From assembly GCA_009776735.1 (NCBI GenBank), contig WRNG01000003.1:1-51098 (forward strand): a DNA stretch of 51,098 nt, in the 5' to 3' direction. This document shows positions 18,497 through 28,921 of this stretch, piece by piece (positions within the stretch are counted from its first letter, which is position 1; the number at the start of each line of letters is the position of its first letter). The notes under the pieces were generated by a model, which worked only from the letters and a program-made list of their open reading frames with translations, was not told the origin of the DNA and made no database searches. This DNA is from Dehalococcoidia bacterium. Its GTDB lineage: Bacteria; Chloroflexota; Dehalococcoidia; Dehalococcoidales; UBA1222. A program made the position numbers and the translations under genes.

Positions 18497-19561
18497 TTAT
18501 CCTCCGCTGATAATGCGACCGATGTCTTGGAAAGTAATTATTACCATTAATAACAACAGCATCACAAAACCGATGAAGTGTATTTTTCCCTCGGTTTGTG
18601 GAGCAACACGTTTCCCTCTACGGATCCATTCAATAAGCACAAAAGTTAGTCGTCCTCCGTCAAGTGCGGGCAGTGGCAATAGGTTCATTATCGCCAGGCT
18701 TAGACTTAGTACGCCGGCAAATTCCAATAGAGGGCTGACGCCGTACTGGGCTAATTCTCCGGTTAATTGAGCTATGCCAACCGGTCCGACCAATGAAGAT
18801 GAATCGGCACTGACTATCATACTTAACAAAGAGTTTTTGTAGAGGACAATTGTCTGAAATGTCTCCCTAAATCCTAGAGAAATTGCCCTAAAAAAGGGCT
18901 CGGAACGATGGGAAACCACCGTGCTATCTTCAAGTATCGTGGAATTAATTCTGATTCCGATTGCGCCTTGCCCTTTTGGCGGTTTCCAGCGAGCTTCAAC
19001 TTGAAAACTCTCCTCAGTATTTTCAGTCGTTAGAACGACAATCGTCATTTTTTTGCCGAGATTCATGGTGGTCGTGCGGGATAAGTCTCCGTAATTTTCA
19101 ATACTTTTGCCGTTGATGGATAGTATGGTATCGCCGACGCTCATTCCAGCCTTTTCCGCCGGCGAATCAAGAGCAACTTCCTCAATGGTAATCTGTTGAC
19201 TGACGATATCGTGCGGTACCATGTAAGATACCGAAAAGAGCAATAAGGGGAGAAGGGCATTGACTATGATTCCGCCAGCCAACACCAAAGCCCGCTTGGC
19301 GCAACTTTTTGATGCTAAACTACGGGAATCAGTGGGATCTTCCTCACCGGTCATTTTTGTAAACCCACCGAAAGGAATCCAGTTTATGGAGTACACTGTC
19401 TCTCCGCGCTTGTAACCGAATAGGCGGGGAGGGTAACCTAAGCCGAATTCTTCAACTCTGACACCGGAAAGCTTGGCGGCAAAAAAATGGCCAAGTTCGT
19501 GCGCTAAAATTATTCCGGTAAAAATCAGTATAAAAGCTATAGCACTAATTAGGAATTGCAT
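18497..19561 (-). CDS. rseP: RIP metalloprotease RseP (site-2 protease)
   Basis: Intramembrane zinc protease that cleaves transmembrane anchors such as anti-sigma factors. HELGHFFAAK in the first hydrophobic segment gives the HExxH zinc site, and LLPLPALDGGRL near the C terminus carries the third ligand region. A PDZ domain lies between (SPAEKAGMSVGDTILSINGK). Start: ATG 19561 is chosen because TTGGAG lies 8 nt upstream; the ORF-track start 19579 is a TTG overlapping the dxr stop. Position between dxr and ispG is a common bacterial arrangement. Confidence 0.95.
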   Translation of the reverse strand: MQFLISAIAFILIFTGIILAHELGHFFAAKLSGVRVEEFGLGYPPRLFGYKRGETVYSINWIPFGGFTKMTGEEDPTDSRSLASKSCAKRALVLAGGIIVNALLPLLLFSVSYMVPHDIVSQQITIEEVALDSPAEKAGMSVGDTILSINGKSIENYGDLSRTTTMNLGKKMTIVVLTTENTEESFQVEARWKPPKGQGAIGIRINSTILEDSTVVSHRSEPFFRAISLGFRETFQTIVLYKNSLLSMIVSADSSSLVGPVGIAQLTGELAQYGVSPLLEFAGVLSLSLAIMNLLPLPALDGGRLTFVLIEWIRRGKRVAPQTEGKIHFIGFVMLLLLMVIITFQDIGRIISGG

Positions 19562-19575
19562 TACGATTTCTCCAA

Positions 19576-20697
19576 TCAAACGTTGTTTTGAATAATAGCT
19601 CTAGTCTCTTTGTCGACGCTGATAATATCATCAATTGAAGGGCAACAGATGTTCTTATGCCTAGCCAAGGCCTTTTCAATTAAACTTGGTATATAATTGA
19701 ACTCAATGCGTCCGGACAGAAATAGGTCAACCGCCGTTTCATCTGCCGCACACAGGACAGCCGGAAAAGTTCCGCCTTTTTTCCCGGCATCAATTGCCAG
19801 TTTTAGACAGGGGAAACGAGTATAGTCGGGCTCTTCAAAAGAGAGGAGATTGTTTTTCATAAGATCTAAGCGTGGCAGAGAAGGATTGTCCCATCTGTGT
19901 GGGTGGCTGAGCGCATATTGAATTGGAATACGCATATCGGCAGTGCCAAGTTGGGCTTTGATAGTTCCATCACAGAATTCTACCATGGAATGTATTATGC
20001 TTTGCGGATGCACTAATACGTCGATTTGTTCGAAAGGCATACCGAATAACCAATGCGCTTCAATTACCTCCAGGCCTTTATTTGTGAGAGTAGCGCAATC
20101 AACAGTGATTTTGGCTCCCATTTTCCATGAAGGATGCTTAAGTGCCTGTTCGGCTTTTACACTTAAGAGTTCGATGGGAGAATAACTGCGGAAAGGCCCC
20201 CCGGATGCGGTAAGTATAAGGCGAGAGGGAAGGCTTTTTTCTCCCGTAAGGCACTGCCAAATCGCTGAATGCTCACTGTCAATGGTTCTGATTTGGGCAT
20301 TATGCTTTTGTGCCAGCGGCATGATGACACTTCCGGCGGACACCAAAGTTTCTTTATTGGCTAGAGCTATGATTTTACCAGCTTGGATGGCCGAAAGAAC
20401 AGGTTTAAGGCCGGATGCTCCGGACGAAGCGGCAACGATAATAGTAGCTTCGTCAAGGGAGACCATTTCCTCTCTCTCCATAAAGATATAATCACCGGGA
20501 AGAGAGTCAGCGTTTTTGCTTAAACAGTATACATAGCGAGGATGGAATTCAGCTATTTGAGAAGCCAGCAGTTTAAGGTTGTTTCCTCCTGCCAGCCCAA
20601 GCACCTGTAATTTGTCAGGATGAGCACGGACCACTTCCAATGTTTGCTGTCCGATAGAGCCGGTACACCCAAGTATGACAAGCTTAATGGGAGTCAT
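19576..20697 (-). CDS. dxr: 1-deoxy-D-xylulose-5-phosphate reductoisomerase
   Basis: First committed step of the MEP pathway: DXP plus NADPH gives MEP. The N-terminal NADPH-binding Rossmann motif is LGCTGSIGQQTLEVV. The catalytic domain has ALANKETLVSAG, the metal-binding IDSEHSAIWQCL and the flexible loop SGGPFR, and NKGLEVIEAHWLFG follows. The start is taken as ATG 20697 because it overlaps the cdsA stop in ATGA; GTG 20706 is the alternative. Confidence 0.97.
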   Translation of the reverse strand: MTPIKLVILGCTGSIGQQTLEVVRAHPDKLQVLGLAGGNNLKLLASQIAEFHPRYVYCLSKNADSLPGDYIFMEREEMVSLDEATIIVAASSGASGLKPVLSAIQAGKIIALANKETLVSAGSVIMPLAQKHNAQIRTIDSEHSAIWQCLTGEKSLPSRLILTASGGPFRSYSPIELLSVKAEQALKHPSWKMGAKITVDCATLTNKGLEVIEAHWLFGMPFEQIDVLVHPQSIIHSMVEFCDGTIKAQLGTADMRIPIQYALSHPHRWDNPSLPRLDLMKNNLLSFEEPDYTRFPCLKLAIDAGKKGGTFPAVLCAADETAVDLFLSGRIEFNYIPSLIEKALARHKNICCPSIDDIISVDKETRAIIQNNV

Positions 20698-21494
20698 GTT
20701 GTCCACACAACGTAATAATAGACGACAATTCCCGCCAAAATAATGCCGTCAATGCGGTCTAAAAGACCGCCGTGGCCAGGAAGCGCATGCCCGGAATCCT
20801 TGACTCCCATATTGCGTTTGAATAGGGATTCTGCTAAGTCGCCAGTTTGGGCAAAGATACTGGTTATAGCACTTAGAAAGGCAGCTCCCCAAAAGGAAAT
20901 GGGCAAATGAAGAGCCCATGCGGTTAAAATACCGACCACAATGGCGCCGAGTAATCCTCCAAGGGCTCCCTCCCATGTCTTTGAGGGACTGATGCTGCGT
21001 GCCATTTTGTGCTGTCCCAGTAAGCTTCCCACAAAATAGGCCATGGTGTCGGTGGCAAAAGCGCAAAATAAGGCCAGAATAACCCATTCATGACCATGCT
21101 CAAGTCTCACAAGAGTAGCATATCGGCTGGCAGGCCAGCCGATATACAGAATACCGGCCACAGTGAAAGCCCAACCGGCAAAAGCGTCGTCATTATTACG
21201 GCGCAGCAATACCCAAATCATGGGTAGGATAAAAGCGATACTGAACAGCAAACCGTTTTCATCATGCCAATTGAACAATGGAGAAAAAGTGAAAACCAGA
21301 ATAAGACCCAGACCGAGAAATAATGCGGGATGTCCCTTGCCACTGGCACCAATAATGCGATAGAACTCCCAAGCACCAAGCAGGGCGCAGATCGCAATTG
21401 TGATGGTGAATGTGGGGATATATTGGTCGGCCCACAACATGATTAACAAGGCTCCAAACAGTACCAGAGCCGTAAGAATGCGTTTAAGTAACAT
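20694..21494 (-). CDS. cdsA: Phosphatidate cytidylyltransferase
   Basis: Makes CDP-diacylglycerol from phosphatidic acid and CTP, the branch point to most phospholipids. The 266-aa product is hydrophobic with about seven to eight membrane segments. It carries the CDS signature near the C terminus (VKDSGHALPGHGGLLDRIDG) and SKTWEGALGG before it. It is encoded between uppS and dxr, a widespread order, with 4-bp coupling to dxr. Confidence 0.96.
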   Translation of the reverse strand: MLLKRILTALVLFGALLIMLWADQYIPTFTITIAICALLGAWEFYRIIGASGKGHPALFLGLGLILVFTFSPLFNWHDENGLLFSIAFILPMIWVLLRRNNDDAFAGWAFTVAGILYIGWPASRYATLVRLEHGHEWVILALFCAFATDTMAYFVGSLLGQHKMARSISPSKTWEGALGGLLGAIVVGILTAWALHLPISFWGAAFLSAITSIFAQTGDLAESLFKRNMGVKDSGHALPGHGGLLDRIDGIILAGIVVYYYVVWTT

Positions 21495-21497
21495 AAA

Positions 21498-22202
21498 CTA
21501 CAGTCTCCCGAAGCGGCGCTGGCGCATGCTAAAGGCTTGCAGGGCCTTATCCAACTCATCTCGATTAAAATCAGGCCACAATACCGGTGTGAAATAAAAC
21601 TCAGCGTAAGCTACTTGCCAGAGTAAAAAATTGGAAATACGAAGTTCGTCAGCTGTGCGGATTAACAAATCTACATCGGGCATACCTGCGGTATAAAGAT
21701 GGTCGTTGATGGTTTCTTCATTTACATCTTCAGGGGTGATATTTTCAGCGACTATTTGGCGCACAGCATCGGTTATTTCCTGTCTGCCTCCATAATTGAG
21801 GGCCAGAGAAATTGTTATTCCGGTATTATTCGCTGTTAATTCAACAGCGTCGCGAATGTCTCTAATCAGTTTATTGGAAAGGCTAGAGGTTTGTCCAAGC
21901 CAGCGGATGCGCACGTTGTTTTTATTTAGTTCCATCGCTTCGTTTTTAATGGAGTTGTTTAAGAGTTGGAAAATGCCATTCACTTCGGCTTGTGGACGCT
22001 GCCAGTTTTCGGTTGAGAAAGCGTAGAAAGTGGCGTATTTAATATGGCCGGTTTCGCCCAAATAACGCACAATATCGCGCACAGTTCTAAAACCGGCACG
22101 ATGCCCTTCCAGCCGCGGGAGACCGCGCTTGGTAGCCCATCGCCCGTTACCGTCCATAATGATGGCTATATGCTTCGGGAATTCGTATGGTTCTTTTGCC
22201 AT
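21498..22202 (-). CDS. uppS: Isoprenyl transferase (undecaprenyl diphosphate synthase)
   Basis: A cis-prenyltransferase extending farnesyl diphosphate with IPP to the C55 lipid carrier for cell-wall and surface polymers. HIAIIMDGNGRWATKRG contains the catalytic Asp and diphosphate-binding residues; FYAFSTENWQRP and the C-terminal LIRTADELRISNFLLWQ with FTPVLWPDF are family blocks. Start at ATG 22202 (MAKEPYEFPKH), preceded by GGAG; the track start at 22220 adds six residues. The gap of about 220 bp up to frr is the largest inside the operon. Confidence 0.96.
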   Translation of the reverse strand: MAKEPYEFPKHIAIIMDGNGRWATKRGLPRLEGHRAGFRTVRDIVRYLGETGHIKYATFYAFSTENWQRPQAEVNGIFQLLNNSIKNEAMELNKNNVRIRWLGQTSSLSNKLIRDIRDAVELTANNTGITISLALNYGGRQEITDAVRQIVAENITPEDVNEETINDHLYTAGMPDVDLLIRTADELRISNFLLWQVAYAEFYFTPVLWPDFNRDELDKALQAFSMRQRRFGRL

Positions 22203-22424
22203 GTTGCTCCATTTTAACACATGGGTGACTGAGTGGCTATTCTTGGGGATTTTTCGTGTCGAACTCGGTGGTAGCTATCGTTACGGCTGTGGATTAATGT
22301 CTCCATGTCCGATTGCGGGAGACCCGGATTCAATTATGGAAAACATATAACCCACATGGCACGGACGTTTCTCCGCCGGTTTCATAACAGATGAAGAATG
22401 CCGAGTTTTTGGCGCAGAAACAAG

Positions 22425-22982
22425 CTAAACTTGTTTTAGTTCACTAGCTTTGGTGTTTTCCAAATCATCAATCGTACTGATAAACGAATCAGTTAGTTTT
22501 TGTAATCTGGCTTCCCCGCGTTTCAAATCGTCTTGAGAGATGTCCTTGTTCTTTTCCAGTTTTTTGAGCTCTTCCATCGCGTCTCGGCGAACATTTCTGA
22601 TTGCAACCTTATTCTCTTCGGTCATACGACGCATCATTTTGGTGAGTTCGGTTCGGCGCTCTTCCGAGAGAGGGGGGATAACCAGGCGAATTACGCTTCC
22701 GTCAGAAGTGGGGTTGATACCAATGTTGGCTTTCATAATCGCTTTTTCAATCAAAGAGAGGATGTTAGGATCCCACGGTTGAATAACAAGTAAGTTAGTA
22801 CCGGAAACGGACACGTTTCCAATATGGTTGAGAGGGGTGGAAACACCGTTATAATCAACTCGAACATGTTCAACCAAGGCTGGATTAGCACGTCCCGTGC
22901 GTATTCCTCCCAAGTCCCGTTTAAGAATATCAAATGAGGTTTTCATTTTTTCTTCAGCTTTAGCGATGATTGTCTCAATCAT
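22425..22982 (-). CDS. frr: Ribosome recycling factor
   Basis: Splits post-termination ribosomes together with EF-G. The 185-aa product matches along its length: [21 protein letters not shown] at the start, [11 protein letters not shown] and IQPWD in the middle, and [22 protein letters not shown] in the long helical bundle. The ATG overlaps the pyrH stop by 4 bp (ATGA), showing coupling. Confidence 0.97.
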   Translation of the reverse strand: MIETIIAKAEEKMKTSFDILKRDLGGIRTGRANPALVEHVRVDYNGVSTPLNHIGNVSVSGTNLLVIQPWDPNILSLIEKAIMKANIGINPTSDGSVIRLVIPPLSEERRTELTKMMRRMTEENKVAIRNVRRDAMEELKKLEKNKDISQDDLKRGEARLQKLTDSFISTIDDLENTKASELKQV

Positions 22983-23713
22983 AAATCCTCCTCATTATTA
23001 ATCAGTGTACCGATATATTTGCCGCCGATGGCGCTTTCCATACTATGTTCCGCTTGAAGATTGAATACGATAATGGGGAGCTTGTTGTCCATACAAAGAG
23101 AAAGCGCGGTAGTATCCATTACGTTTAGGCGCATATTCAGTGCTTGCATATAGGTTAGATGGTCAAATTTTTTGGCAAGAGGGTTTTTACGTGGGTCGGA
23201 ATCATAAACGCCGTCAACACAATTTTTTGTCATCAACAATACTTCTGCACCCAGCTCAATCGCACGCAGAGCGGCTGCTGTGTCGGTGGTCATATAAGGG
23301 TTGCCAGTGCCACTGGCGAGGATTACTACGCGTCCCTTTTCCATATGGCGAATGGCTCGGCGACGAATGAATGGCTCGGATACCTGCTGAATATTTAAGG
23401 CGGATTGCACACGTGTTTCAACCCCAATTTTCTCAAGGGTGTCTTGCAAGGCCAATGCGTTAATAACAGTGGCAAGCATCCCGGCATAATCAGCCGTTAC
23501 TCGATCAAAGCCAGCTTTTTCTGCAGTTGCGCCACGCCATATATTGCCAGCCCCAACAACTATTGCTATCTGCACATGCATATCAAGGGCTTGTTTTATA
23601 CGATGAGCTACATCGGAGACAACAACTGCGTCAATATCAGTATCGGCCTTGCCTCCCTTGAAAGCTTCGCCACTGAGTTTTAGTAAAATTCTTTTATATC
23701 TGGCCTGGGCCAT
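22979..23713 (-). CDS. pyrH: Uridylate kinase
   Basis: Phosphorylates UMP to UDP, feeding pyrimidine nucleotide supply. It has the amino-acid-kinase fold start [13 protein letters not shown], the glycine-rich [11 protein letters not shown], and [30 protein letters not shown], the UMP kinase signature. At 244 aa it is normal for the hexameric bacterial enzyme. It sits between tsf and frr in the common rpsB-tsf-pyrH-frr order. Confidence 0.97.
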   Translation of the reverse strand: MAQARYKRILLKLSGEAFKGGKADTDIDAVVVSDVAHRIKQALDMHVQIAIVVGAGNIWRGATAEKAGFDRVTADYAGMLATVINALALQDTLEKIGVETRVQSALNIQQVSEPFIRRRAIRHMEKGRVVILASGTGNPYMTTDTAAALRAIELGAEVLLMTKNCVDGVYDSDPRKNPLAKKFDHLTYMQALNMRLNVMDTTALSLCMDNKLPIIVFNLQAEHSMESAIGGKYIGTLINNEEDL

Positions 23714-23736
23714 ATTAAGCTCAGTCCTTTGGCAAT

Positions 23737-24252
23737 TTACTCCGGGTAAATGCCGATTTCAAAACGCATAAAGCGGTTAATACGAATATTCTCACCGGTG
23801 CGAGCGATGACTTCCATAATCAAGTCTTTTATGGTTCTGGAAGGCTCTTTAATAAAAGCTTGTTCCATCAATGAAATAGTCTCACCTGGCGTAACCTCTA
23901 AGTCGGCAGGGATTTGTTCGCATGACACATAGGAGGGATTCATAGCTGCAACTTGCATAGCTATGTCATGTGCGAGTTGCTTGAACTCTGCGGTGCGAGC
24001 AACGAAATCAGTTTCGCAATTAAGTTCTACCATAGCCGCTAATTTTCCCCCGGTATGGATATATGTCTCCACAAGCCCCTGTGCAGTTACACGGTCAGCC
24101 TTCTTGGCGGCTTTGGCGCAACCCCGCTCTCTCAGTAGTTCCACAGCCTTATCAATATTCCCATCGGTTTCAATAAGCGTGGCACGGCAGTCCATTATCC
24201 CCGCTCCGCATTTTTCTCTCAGAAGCTTGATGCTTTCAGTCGTTATTTCCAC
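23737..24252 (-). CDS. tsf: Elongation factor Ts (short form)
   Basis: Nucleotide-exchange factor for EF-Tu. The N-terminal UBA-like domain ([37 protein letters not shown]) and the [23 protein letters not shown] core are clear. At 171 aa it has only one core subdomain plus the C-terminal helix, shorter than the about 283 aa of E. coli but like the compact EF-Ts known from Thermus and Chloroflexota. A short form rather than a truncation, since the C-terminal ...[15 protein letters not shown] is intact. Confidence 0.96.
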   Translation of the reverse strand: MEITTESIKLLREKCGAGIMDCRATLIETDGNIDKAVELLRERGCAKAAKKADRVTAQGLVETYIHTGGKLAAMVELNCETDFVARTAEFKQLAHDIAMQVAAMNPSYVSCEQIPADLEVTPGETISLMEQAFIKEPSRTIKDLIMEVIARTGENIRINRFMRFEIGIYPE

Positions 24253-24267
24253 TTAAATCTCCTTGGA

Positions 24268-25026
24268 TTACAGGGTTTCTGGGGTTGCTTCAACAGGTTC
24301 CTCGGTTAAAGGAACATCGCCTTTTTCAACTTCAACAACCAATTCTCCTTTGGCCTCAAGAATGCTATTGGTAATTTTGCTGGCAACCAGTTTGATAGCA
24401 CGAATGGCGTCGTCATTGGAAGGAATAGGAGTGTCAATCTCATCGGGGTTGCAGTTAGTATCAACCATGGCTACAACGGGTATTCTCATCCGGCGAGCTT
24501 CGGCGATAGCGATACGTTCTTTGGACGGGTCTACGATGAATAGGATATCCGGGAGCATAGTCATTTCTTTAATGCCTCCGAATTGGGCATTCATCTGCTC
24601 AATCTCCTCGGTTAATTTCTGGGCTTCTTTTTTCGGAAGACGAGCTAGTTCTCCTTTGGATTGCTGGTCTTCAATTCTTACTAAATAATCAATGCGGTTT
24701 TGAATGGCTGCGAAATTAGTAAGGGTGCCACCTACCCAGCGCTGATTGACATAAAACATGCCTGCCCGTAGGGCTTCTTCTTGGACGATAGTCTGAGCCT
24801 GTTTCTTGGTGCCTACAAACAAAACCTTACCGCCTTCGGCAACAACATCTTTAACATAATCACAGGCACTAATTAACATGGAGGCAGTTTGCTCCAAATC
24901 AATGATGTGAATGCCGTTGCGTTTGGTAAAAATATATTTTTTCATGCGCGGATGCCACCTGCTGGTCTGGTGACCAAAGTGAGCCCCGGCTTCCAATAAT
25001 TCTTTTATCGTTGCAGTATCAGCCAA
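24268..25026 (-). CDS. rpsB: 30S ribosomal protein S2
   Basis: Small-subunit protein S2. [24 protein letters not shown] opens the family, and [30 protein letters not shown] is the conserved C-terminal block, followed by an acidic tail. I place the start at TTG 25026 ([13 protein letters not shown]), because GGGAGGA lies just upstream; the track start at 25080 adds residues that precede this ribosome site and overlap the promoter. First gene of the long minus-strand operon. Confidence 0.96.
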   Translation of the reverse strand: MADTATIKELLEAGAHFGHQTSRWHPRMKKYIFTKRNGIHIIDLEQTASMLISACDYVKDVVAEGGKVLFVGTKKQAQTIVQEEALRAGMFYVNQRWVGGTLTNFAAIQNRIDYLVRIEDQQSKGELARLPKKEAQKLTEEIEQMNAQFGGIKEMTMLPDILFIVDPSKERIAIAEARRMRIPVVAMVDTNCNPDEIDTPIPSNDDAIRAIKLVASKITNSILEAKGELVVEVEKGDVPLTEEPVEATPETL

Positions 25027-25070
25027 GAAATCCTCCCTTATGTACTTGTTTGAAACTCTTTTAACAAAGC

Positions 25071-25099
25071 AGTATAACACACCGCTGTATAACCAGCAA
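25071..25099 (-). promoter_or_regulatory. Promoter of the rpsB operon
   Basis: On the minus strand TTGCTG and TATACT are separated by exactly 17 bp. The predicted start near 25064 gives a leader of about 38 nt ending in the GGGAGGA ribosome site of rpsB. It supports a start codon downstream of 25064, in agreement with TTG 25026. Confidence 0.75.
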
Positions 25100-25153
25100 G
25101 CGGAGTATGGTGTCTTGTGGCAGTTATTTATGTCAGAAATATGACGACATTCT

Positions 25154-25921
25154 TTAAAGAGATCTAACCCAATTAACGGCGTTGTGATAAATTGCTGAAC
25201 CCAAACCGCTTATTTGCGCCTCGCCGCGTGTCCAACGTGGGTGATGAGTGTTATATATATGGTCCTCAGGATGAGGCATCAAGCCAAAAACACGCCCGCT
25301 TTCATCAGTAATACCTGCAATGTCGTTAACAGAGCCATTTGGGTTAAAAGGGTAGCCGGCTTGGCGCCGTCCTTTCATATCAGTGTAATAAAGCGCCACA
25401 TCCAACTTCTCAACCACTTCAGGCGGTGCCACTAATTTTCCTTCTCCGTGAGCCACTGGTACGTAGATGGTTTCTATGTTGCGGGTAAAAACGCATTTGC
25501 TGTTGGGATTAGCTGTTAAGTAAACCCATCTACACTCAAAGCGTCCAGAATCGTTGTTGGTGAGAGTAACACTTTGTCCGTTGGACGTGGGACCAGGGAG
25601 AATGCCTGCCTTAACCAGTGTTTGAAAACCATTGCATATTCCAAGCACCAATCCTCCGTTGCTAATAAAAGGAGCGATTTCATCCTTGAGTTTTAGATTC
25701 AGTTCGTTGGAGAGAACCCGTCCAGCTCCAAGATTATCACCATAGGCAAACCCACCCGGAAAGACCAGCACTTGGTAGTCGCGGAAACGAAAATCAGCTC
25801 TGGCCACTTGATTAATGGTAGCGAATTGCGTTACGGCACCTGCTTGTTCAAAGGCTATCGCAGTTTCTTCTTCCCGATTAATACCGGGAGCTCGAAGCAA
25901 TAATACTTTTACAATACTCAT
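25154..25921 (-). CDS. purQ: Phosphoribosylformylglycinamidine synthase, glutaminase subunit
   Basis: Supplies ammonia from glutamine to PurL in the fourth step of purine synthesis. It has a class I glutamine amidotransferase fold: [14 protein letters not shown], the catalytic Cys in [17 protein letters not shown], and the His/Glu region in [14 protein letters not shown]. At 255 aa it is slightly longer than the small Bacillus PurQ. It begins 4 bp after purL ends, so the two are cotranscribed. Confidence 0.96.
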   Translation of the reverse strand: MSIVKVLLLRAPGINREEETAIAFEQAGAVTQFATINQVARADFRFRDYQVLVFPGGFAYGDNLGAGRVLSNELNLKLKDEIAPFISNGGLVLGICNGFQTLVKAGILPGPTSNGQSVTLTNNDSGRFECRWVYLTANPNSKCVFTRNIETIYVPVAHGEGKLVAPPEVVEKLDVALYYTDMKGRRQAGYPFNPNGSVNDIAGITDESGRVFGLMPHPEDHIYNTHHPRWTRGEAQISGLGSAIYHNAVNWVRSL

Positions 25922-25925
25922 ATAG

Positions 25926-28784
25926 TTACCAGCGTAATGGTTTCTGCCAAGATTCCTTCAATTTTTGAATAGGGATTGAGACTACAAGATTTCCCTGAAG
26001 TCCCTCAATCTCCAACATATCAGTTGCGGTGACCTCACCAATAACAGCGAAAGCATTATCGTATAAAACATTCTCAAACTCTTCCAATTTCCGTGGGTCA
26101 ACTTCAACCAGAAAACGGCTGTTAGATTCGGAGAACAGCAAAATATCGTCTTGCTGTATGTCTTCTCCAAGAGGTAAAGTTCTTAAGGTGACTTTGGCTC
26201 CTAATCCACCGGCAAAAGCCATTTCAGATAAGGCTACCGCTAAACCGCCATCCGAAAGGTCATGACAGGCGCAAACTAACCCCTGTGCGGTGGCTTTACT
26301 CAAATCGCACATTAATTTATGTGATGATTCGGCATTAACAATCGGTGAGCGATTGCCGATATAGCCCAGCTGGGCATAATACTCTGAACCGCCTAATTCA
26401 GCGAAAGTGTTTCCCAGCACATATATTAGATTTCCCGCCTCTTTAAAATCCATGCTGATAGCTTTGGTGGCCTCTGGCATTACAGAAATGGCTGAGATAA
26501 GCAGTGTGTGTGGAATTGATATCCGTTTTCCGTTATGTTCATACTCATTATTCAAAGAATCTTTCCCGGAGATAAAAGGGGCTTTATATGCTAACGACAG
26601 ATCATGGCAGGCTTGCGTGGCAAGTATCAGGGCTCCCAAACTTTGTGATTCTTTAACGCTTCCCCAGCAGAAGTTATCAAGCAGTGCCACTTTTTCCAAT
26701 GAACCACCGACTGCAATTATTTGTCTTAGTGCCTCATCAATGGCAGATGCTGCCATCCAATAGGGGTCAATGTCTCCGTATCGAGTGTTAATCCCGTTGG
26801 AAATGATTAATCCGCAGGCAGAATCCGCCAGCGGACGAATAATGGCGGCATCCCCCGGTCCATCTTCTTGTGCCCCTACCAGTGGTTTGAGCACACTTGA
26901 GCCTTGTACCTCATGATCATATTGACGGATGACCCATTCTTTACTACACACATTCCATGCGCTCAGTATTTGTAGTAGCATTTCGTTGTAGTCATTCAGC
27001 GGCGTTATTTGTGGTTCGGGATGAATTGCTTTTTGCCAACTTGCCACAAGATTCATCTGCGGGATTCCGCCGTGCAAAAACTGCATATCTAAGTCACATA
27101 CGACGTTCTCGTTGTAACAAAGTGTTAGCTTGCGGTCATCAGTGAATTCGCCGATCACAGTAGCTTCGGCTCCTTCCTCGGCAAAGGTACAAATGAGTTC
27201 ATCCACATTCGCCGGCGGAACCGCCAGCAACATACGTTCTTGAGACTCTGAAATCCAGATTTCGGAATAAGATAGTCCGGCATATTTAAGTGGCACTTTA
27301 TCCAAGTAGATTTTGACCCCTGTTTCCTGCGCCATTTCACCTACTGCTGAGGATAAGCCTCCTCCACCGCAATCGGTTATACGTGAGTATAACTTTTTAT
27401 CCCGGGCTTTTAGTTGCCCATCCAACACCTTTTTTTCCATGATGGCGTTGCCGATTTGCACAGAAGTGAAAGAAAGGTCGGTGGAATCGCGTGTCAATTG
27501 CTCTGAGGCAAAAGTGACACCATGAATACCATCGCGTCCCGTACGCCCTCCCACCAGGACCACTTTATCTCCGGGAGATTGTTGTCCCATCTGGGACATA
27601 TCGCGGGGCATCAGACCTATTGTACCGCAGAAAATGAGCGGGTTGGTAGTATAACGTTCATCAAACAGGATGGCTCCGTTAAGAGTGGGAATACCTAACC
27701 GATTGCCATAATCAGCCACGCCAGCCCGCACTCCTTTAAAAATCCGGCGAGGGTGCAGCACTCCGGGCGGCAAACGTTCAAAATCGTAATCTGGTGGACC
27801 AAAACAGAAGACATCGGTATTGGCAATCGGTTTTGCGCCCATCCCTGTGCCCATTACGTCACGCACCACCCCGCCAACTCCGGTTGCCGCCCCACCATAA
27901 GGTTCAATCGCGGAAGGATGGTTGTGAGTCTCCACTTTGAAACAGACAGCCCAGTTTTGGTCAAAGGCAATTACCCCGGCATTATCACGAAATACTGATA
28001 AGCACCAATCAGGTGAAAGTTCTTTGGTGGCTTGCATAATGGTGTTTTTCAGCAAGTTGCCAATTTCTTGTCCTTCAAATTCGAAATGCGCTTTAAAGGT
28101 TTTATGCACGCAGTGTTCGCTCCAAGTCTGCCCCAATGTTTCCATCTCAGCGTCGGTAGGGTTACGCCCAAGGCTGACAAAGTGAGATCTTATAGCGAGT
28201 ATCTCGTCTTTGTTCAAGGTATAGTCGCGTCCAATTTGTAACAGGTTCTCTTCATCGGCGCTGAGAATATCCACCAGCTTTAATTGGAATTGATAGCGCG
28301 GGTTTTGTGGAAAGACTTTTGGTAACTCTTTAACGACACGTTGAATAATTGGATTAACGAGAAGCCTTGAGGTAATAATATCCAGTTTTTCCTGGCATAA
28401 AAGACCTTTGATTACGTAGTGTTGAGCGGTCTTGGCTGCGGAGACGGTTGTGATGCCCATTCCAGATATGGCTTGCAGAAGTGTTTCCTCCACCGGATCA
28501 GCTACGCCGGGGTTGTAAGTAACAATGACGTTATGCATATCGGGCGTGTCTGTGGTTTGTAAAGTGGAAAAACTATAAAACTGAGTAATCGGGTCCACCA
28601 GTAACTCACTGGCGATGCGTACGAGTTCTTCCGAAGTCAGTGTTCCCTCCAGCCAGTAGCAGTCATTTACAGAAACAGCAATGCCCCCGGACTGGATACC
28701 TAAATCAACAATACTATTAGCGATGCCCGTACCGCGCGGGTCAGGTTGGCTGTCTTTGAGGCCGACCTCAATGTTGTAAATCAA
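25926..28784 (-). CDS. purL: Phosphoribosylformylglycinamidine synthase with two N-terminal PurS-like domains
   Basis: Synthetase subunit of FGAM synthase. Residues about 1-75 (YNIEVGLKDSQPDPRGTGI) and about 85-165 (VIVTYNPGVADPVEETLLQ...HYVIKGLL) each look like a PurS module, so PurS appears duplicated and fused. The PurL core follows with TWSEHCVHKTF, HNHPSAIEPYGGAATGVGG and GGRTGRDGIHG, then the second AIRS-like half. At 952 aa it is longer than small PurL (about 740) and shorter than the large single-chain enzyme (about 1300), which also carries the glutaminase; here purQ is separate. Starts with TTG. Confidence 0.94.
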   Translation of the reverse strand: MIYNIEVGLKDSQPDPRGTGIANSIVDLGIQSGGIAVSVNDCYWLEGTLTSEELVRIASELLVDPITQFYSFSTLQTTDTPDMHNVIVTYNPGVADPVEETLLQAISGMGITTVSAAKTAQHYVIKGLLCQEKLDIITSRLLVNPIIQRVVKELPKVFPQNPRYQFQLKLVDILSADEENLLQIGRDYTLNKDEILAIRSHFVSLGRNPTDAEMETLGQTWSEHCVHKTFKAHFEFEGQEIGNLLKNTIMQATKELSPDWCLSVFRDNAGVIAFDQNWAVCFKVETHNHPSAIEPYGGAATGVGGVVRDVMGTGMGAKPIANTDVFCFGPPDYDFERLPPGVLHPRRIFKGVRAGVADYGNRLGIPTLNGAILFDERYTTNPLIFCGTIGLMPRDMSQMGQQSPGDKVVLVGGRTGRDGIHGVTFASEQLTRDSTDLSFTSVQIGNAIMEKKVLDGQLKARDKKLYSRITDCGGGGLSSAVGEMAQETGVKIYLDKVPLKYAGLSYSEIWISESQERMLLAVPPANVDELICTFAEEGAEATVIGEFTDDRKLTLCYNENVVCDLDMQFLHGGIPQMNLVASWQKAIHPEPQITPLNDYNEMLLQILSAWNVCSKEWVIRQYDHEVQGSSVLKPLVGAQEDGPGDAAIIRPLADSACGLIISNGINTRYGDIDPYWMAASAIDEALRQIIAVGGSLEKVALLDNFCWGSVKESQSLGALILATQACHDLSLAYKAPFISGKDSLNNEYEHNGKRISIPHTLLISAISVMPEATKAISMDFKEAGNLIYVLGNTFAELGGSEYYAQLGYIGNRSPIVNAESSHKLMCDLSKATAQGLVCACHDLSDGGLAVALSEMAFAGGLGAKVTLRTLPLGEDIQQDDILLFSESNSRFLVEVDPRKLEEFENVLYDNAFAVIGEVTATDMLEIEGLQGNLVVSIPIQKLKESWQKPLRW

Positions 28785-28843
28785 GTCTAATTACCAATCC
28801 TTTTAGTGGGTGGAAGGAGGAAACAGTATCTATTTGCGGCAGT

Positions 28844-28872
28844 ATCGTAGCATATTTGAGAAAGAATGTGAA
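28844..28872 (-). promoter_or_regulatory. Putative promoter of purL-purQ
   Basis: On the minus strand TTCACA and TACGAT are 17 bp apart, with a predicted start near 28837 and a leader of about 50 nt before the TTG start of purL. I saw no purine riboswitch motif in this short leader. Confidence 0.6.
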
Positions 28873-28921
28873 ATGAAAGGAACACAAGTAACCTTTGTTG
28901 CTGGGTAACCCTTTGCTGCGG

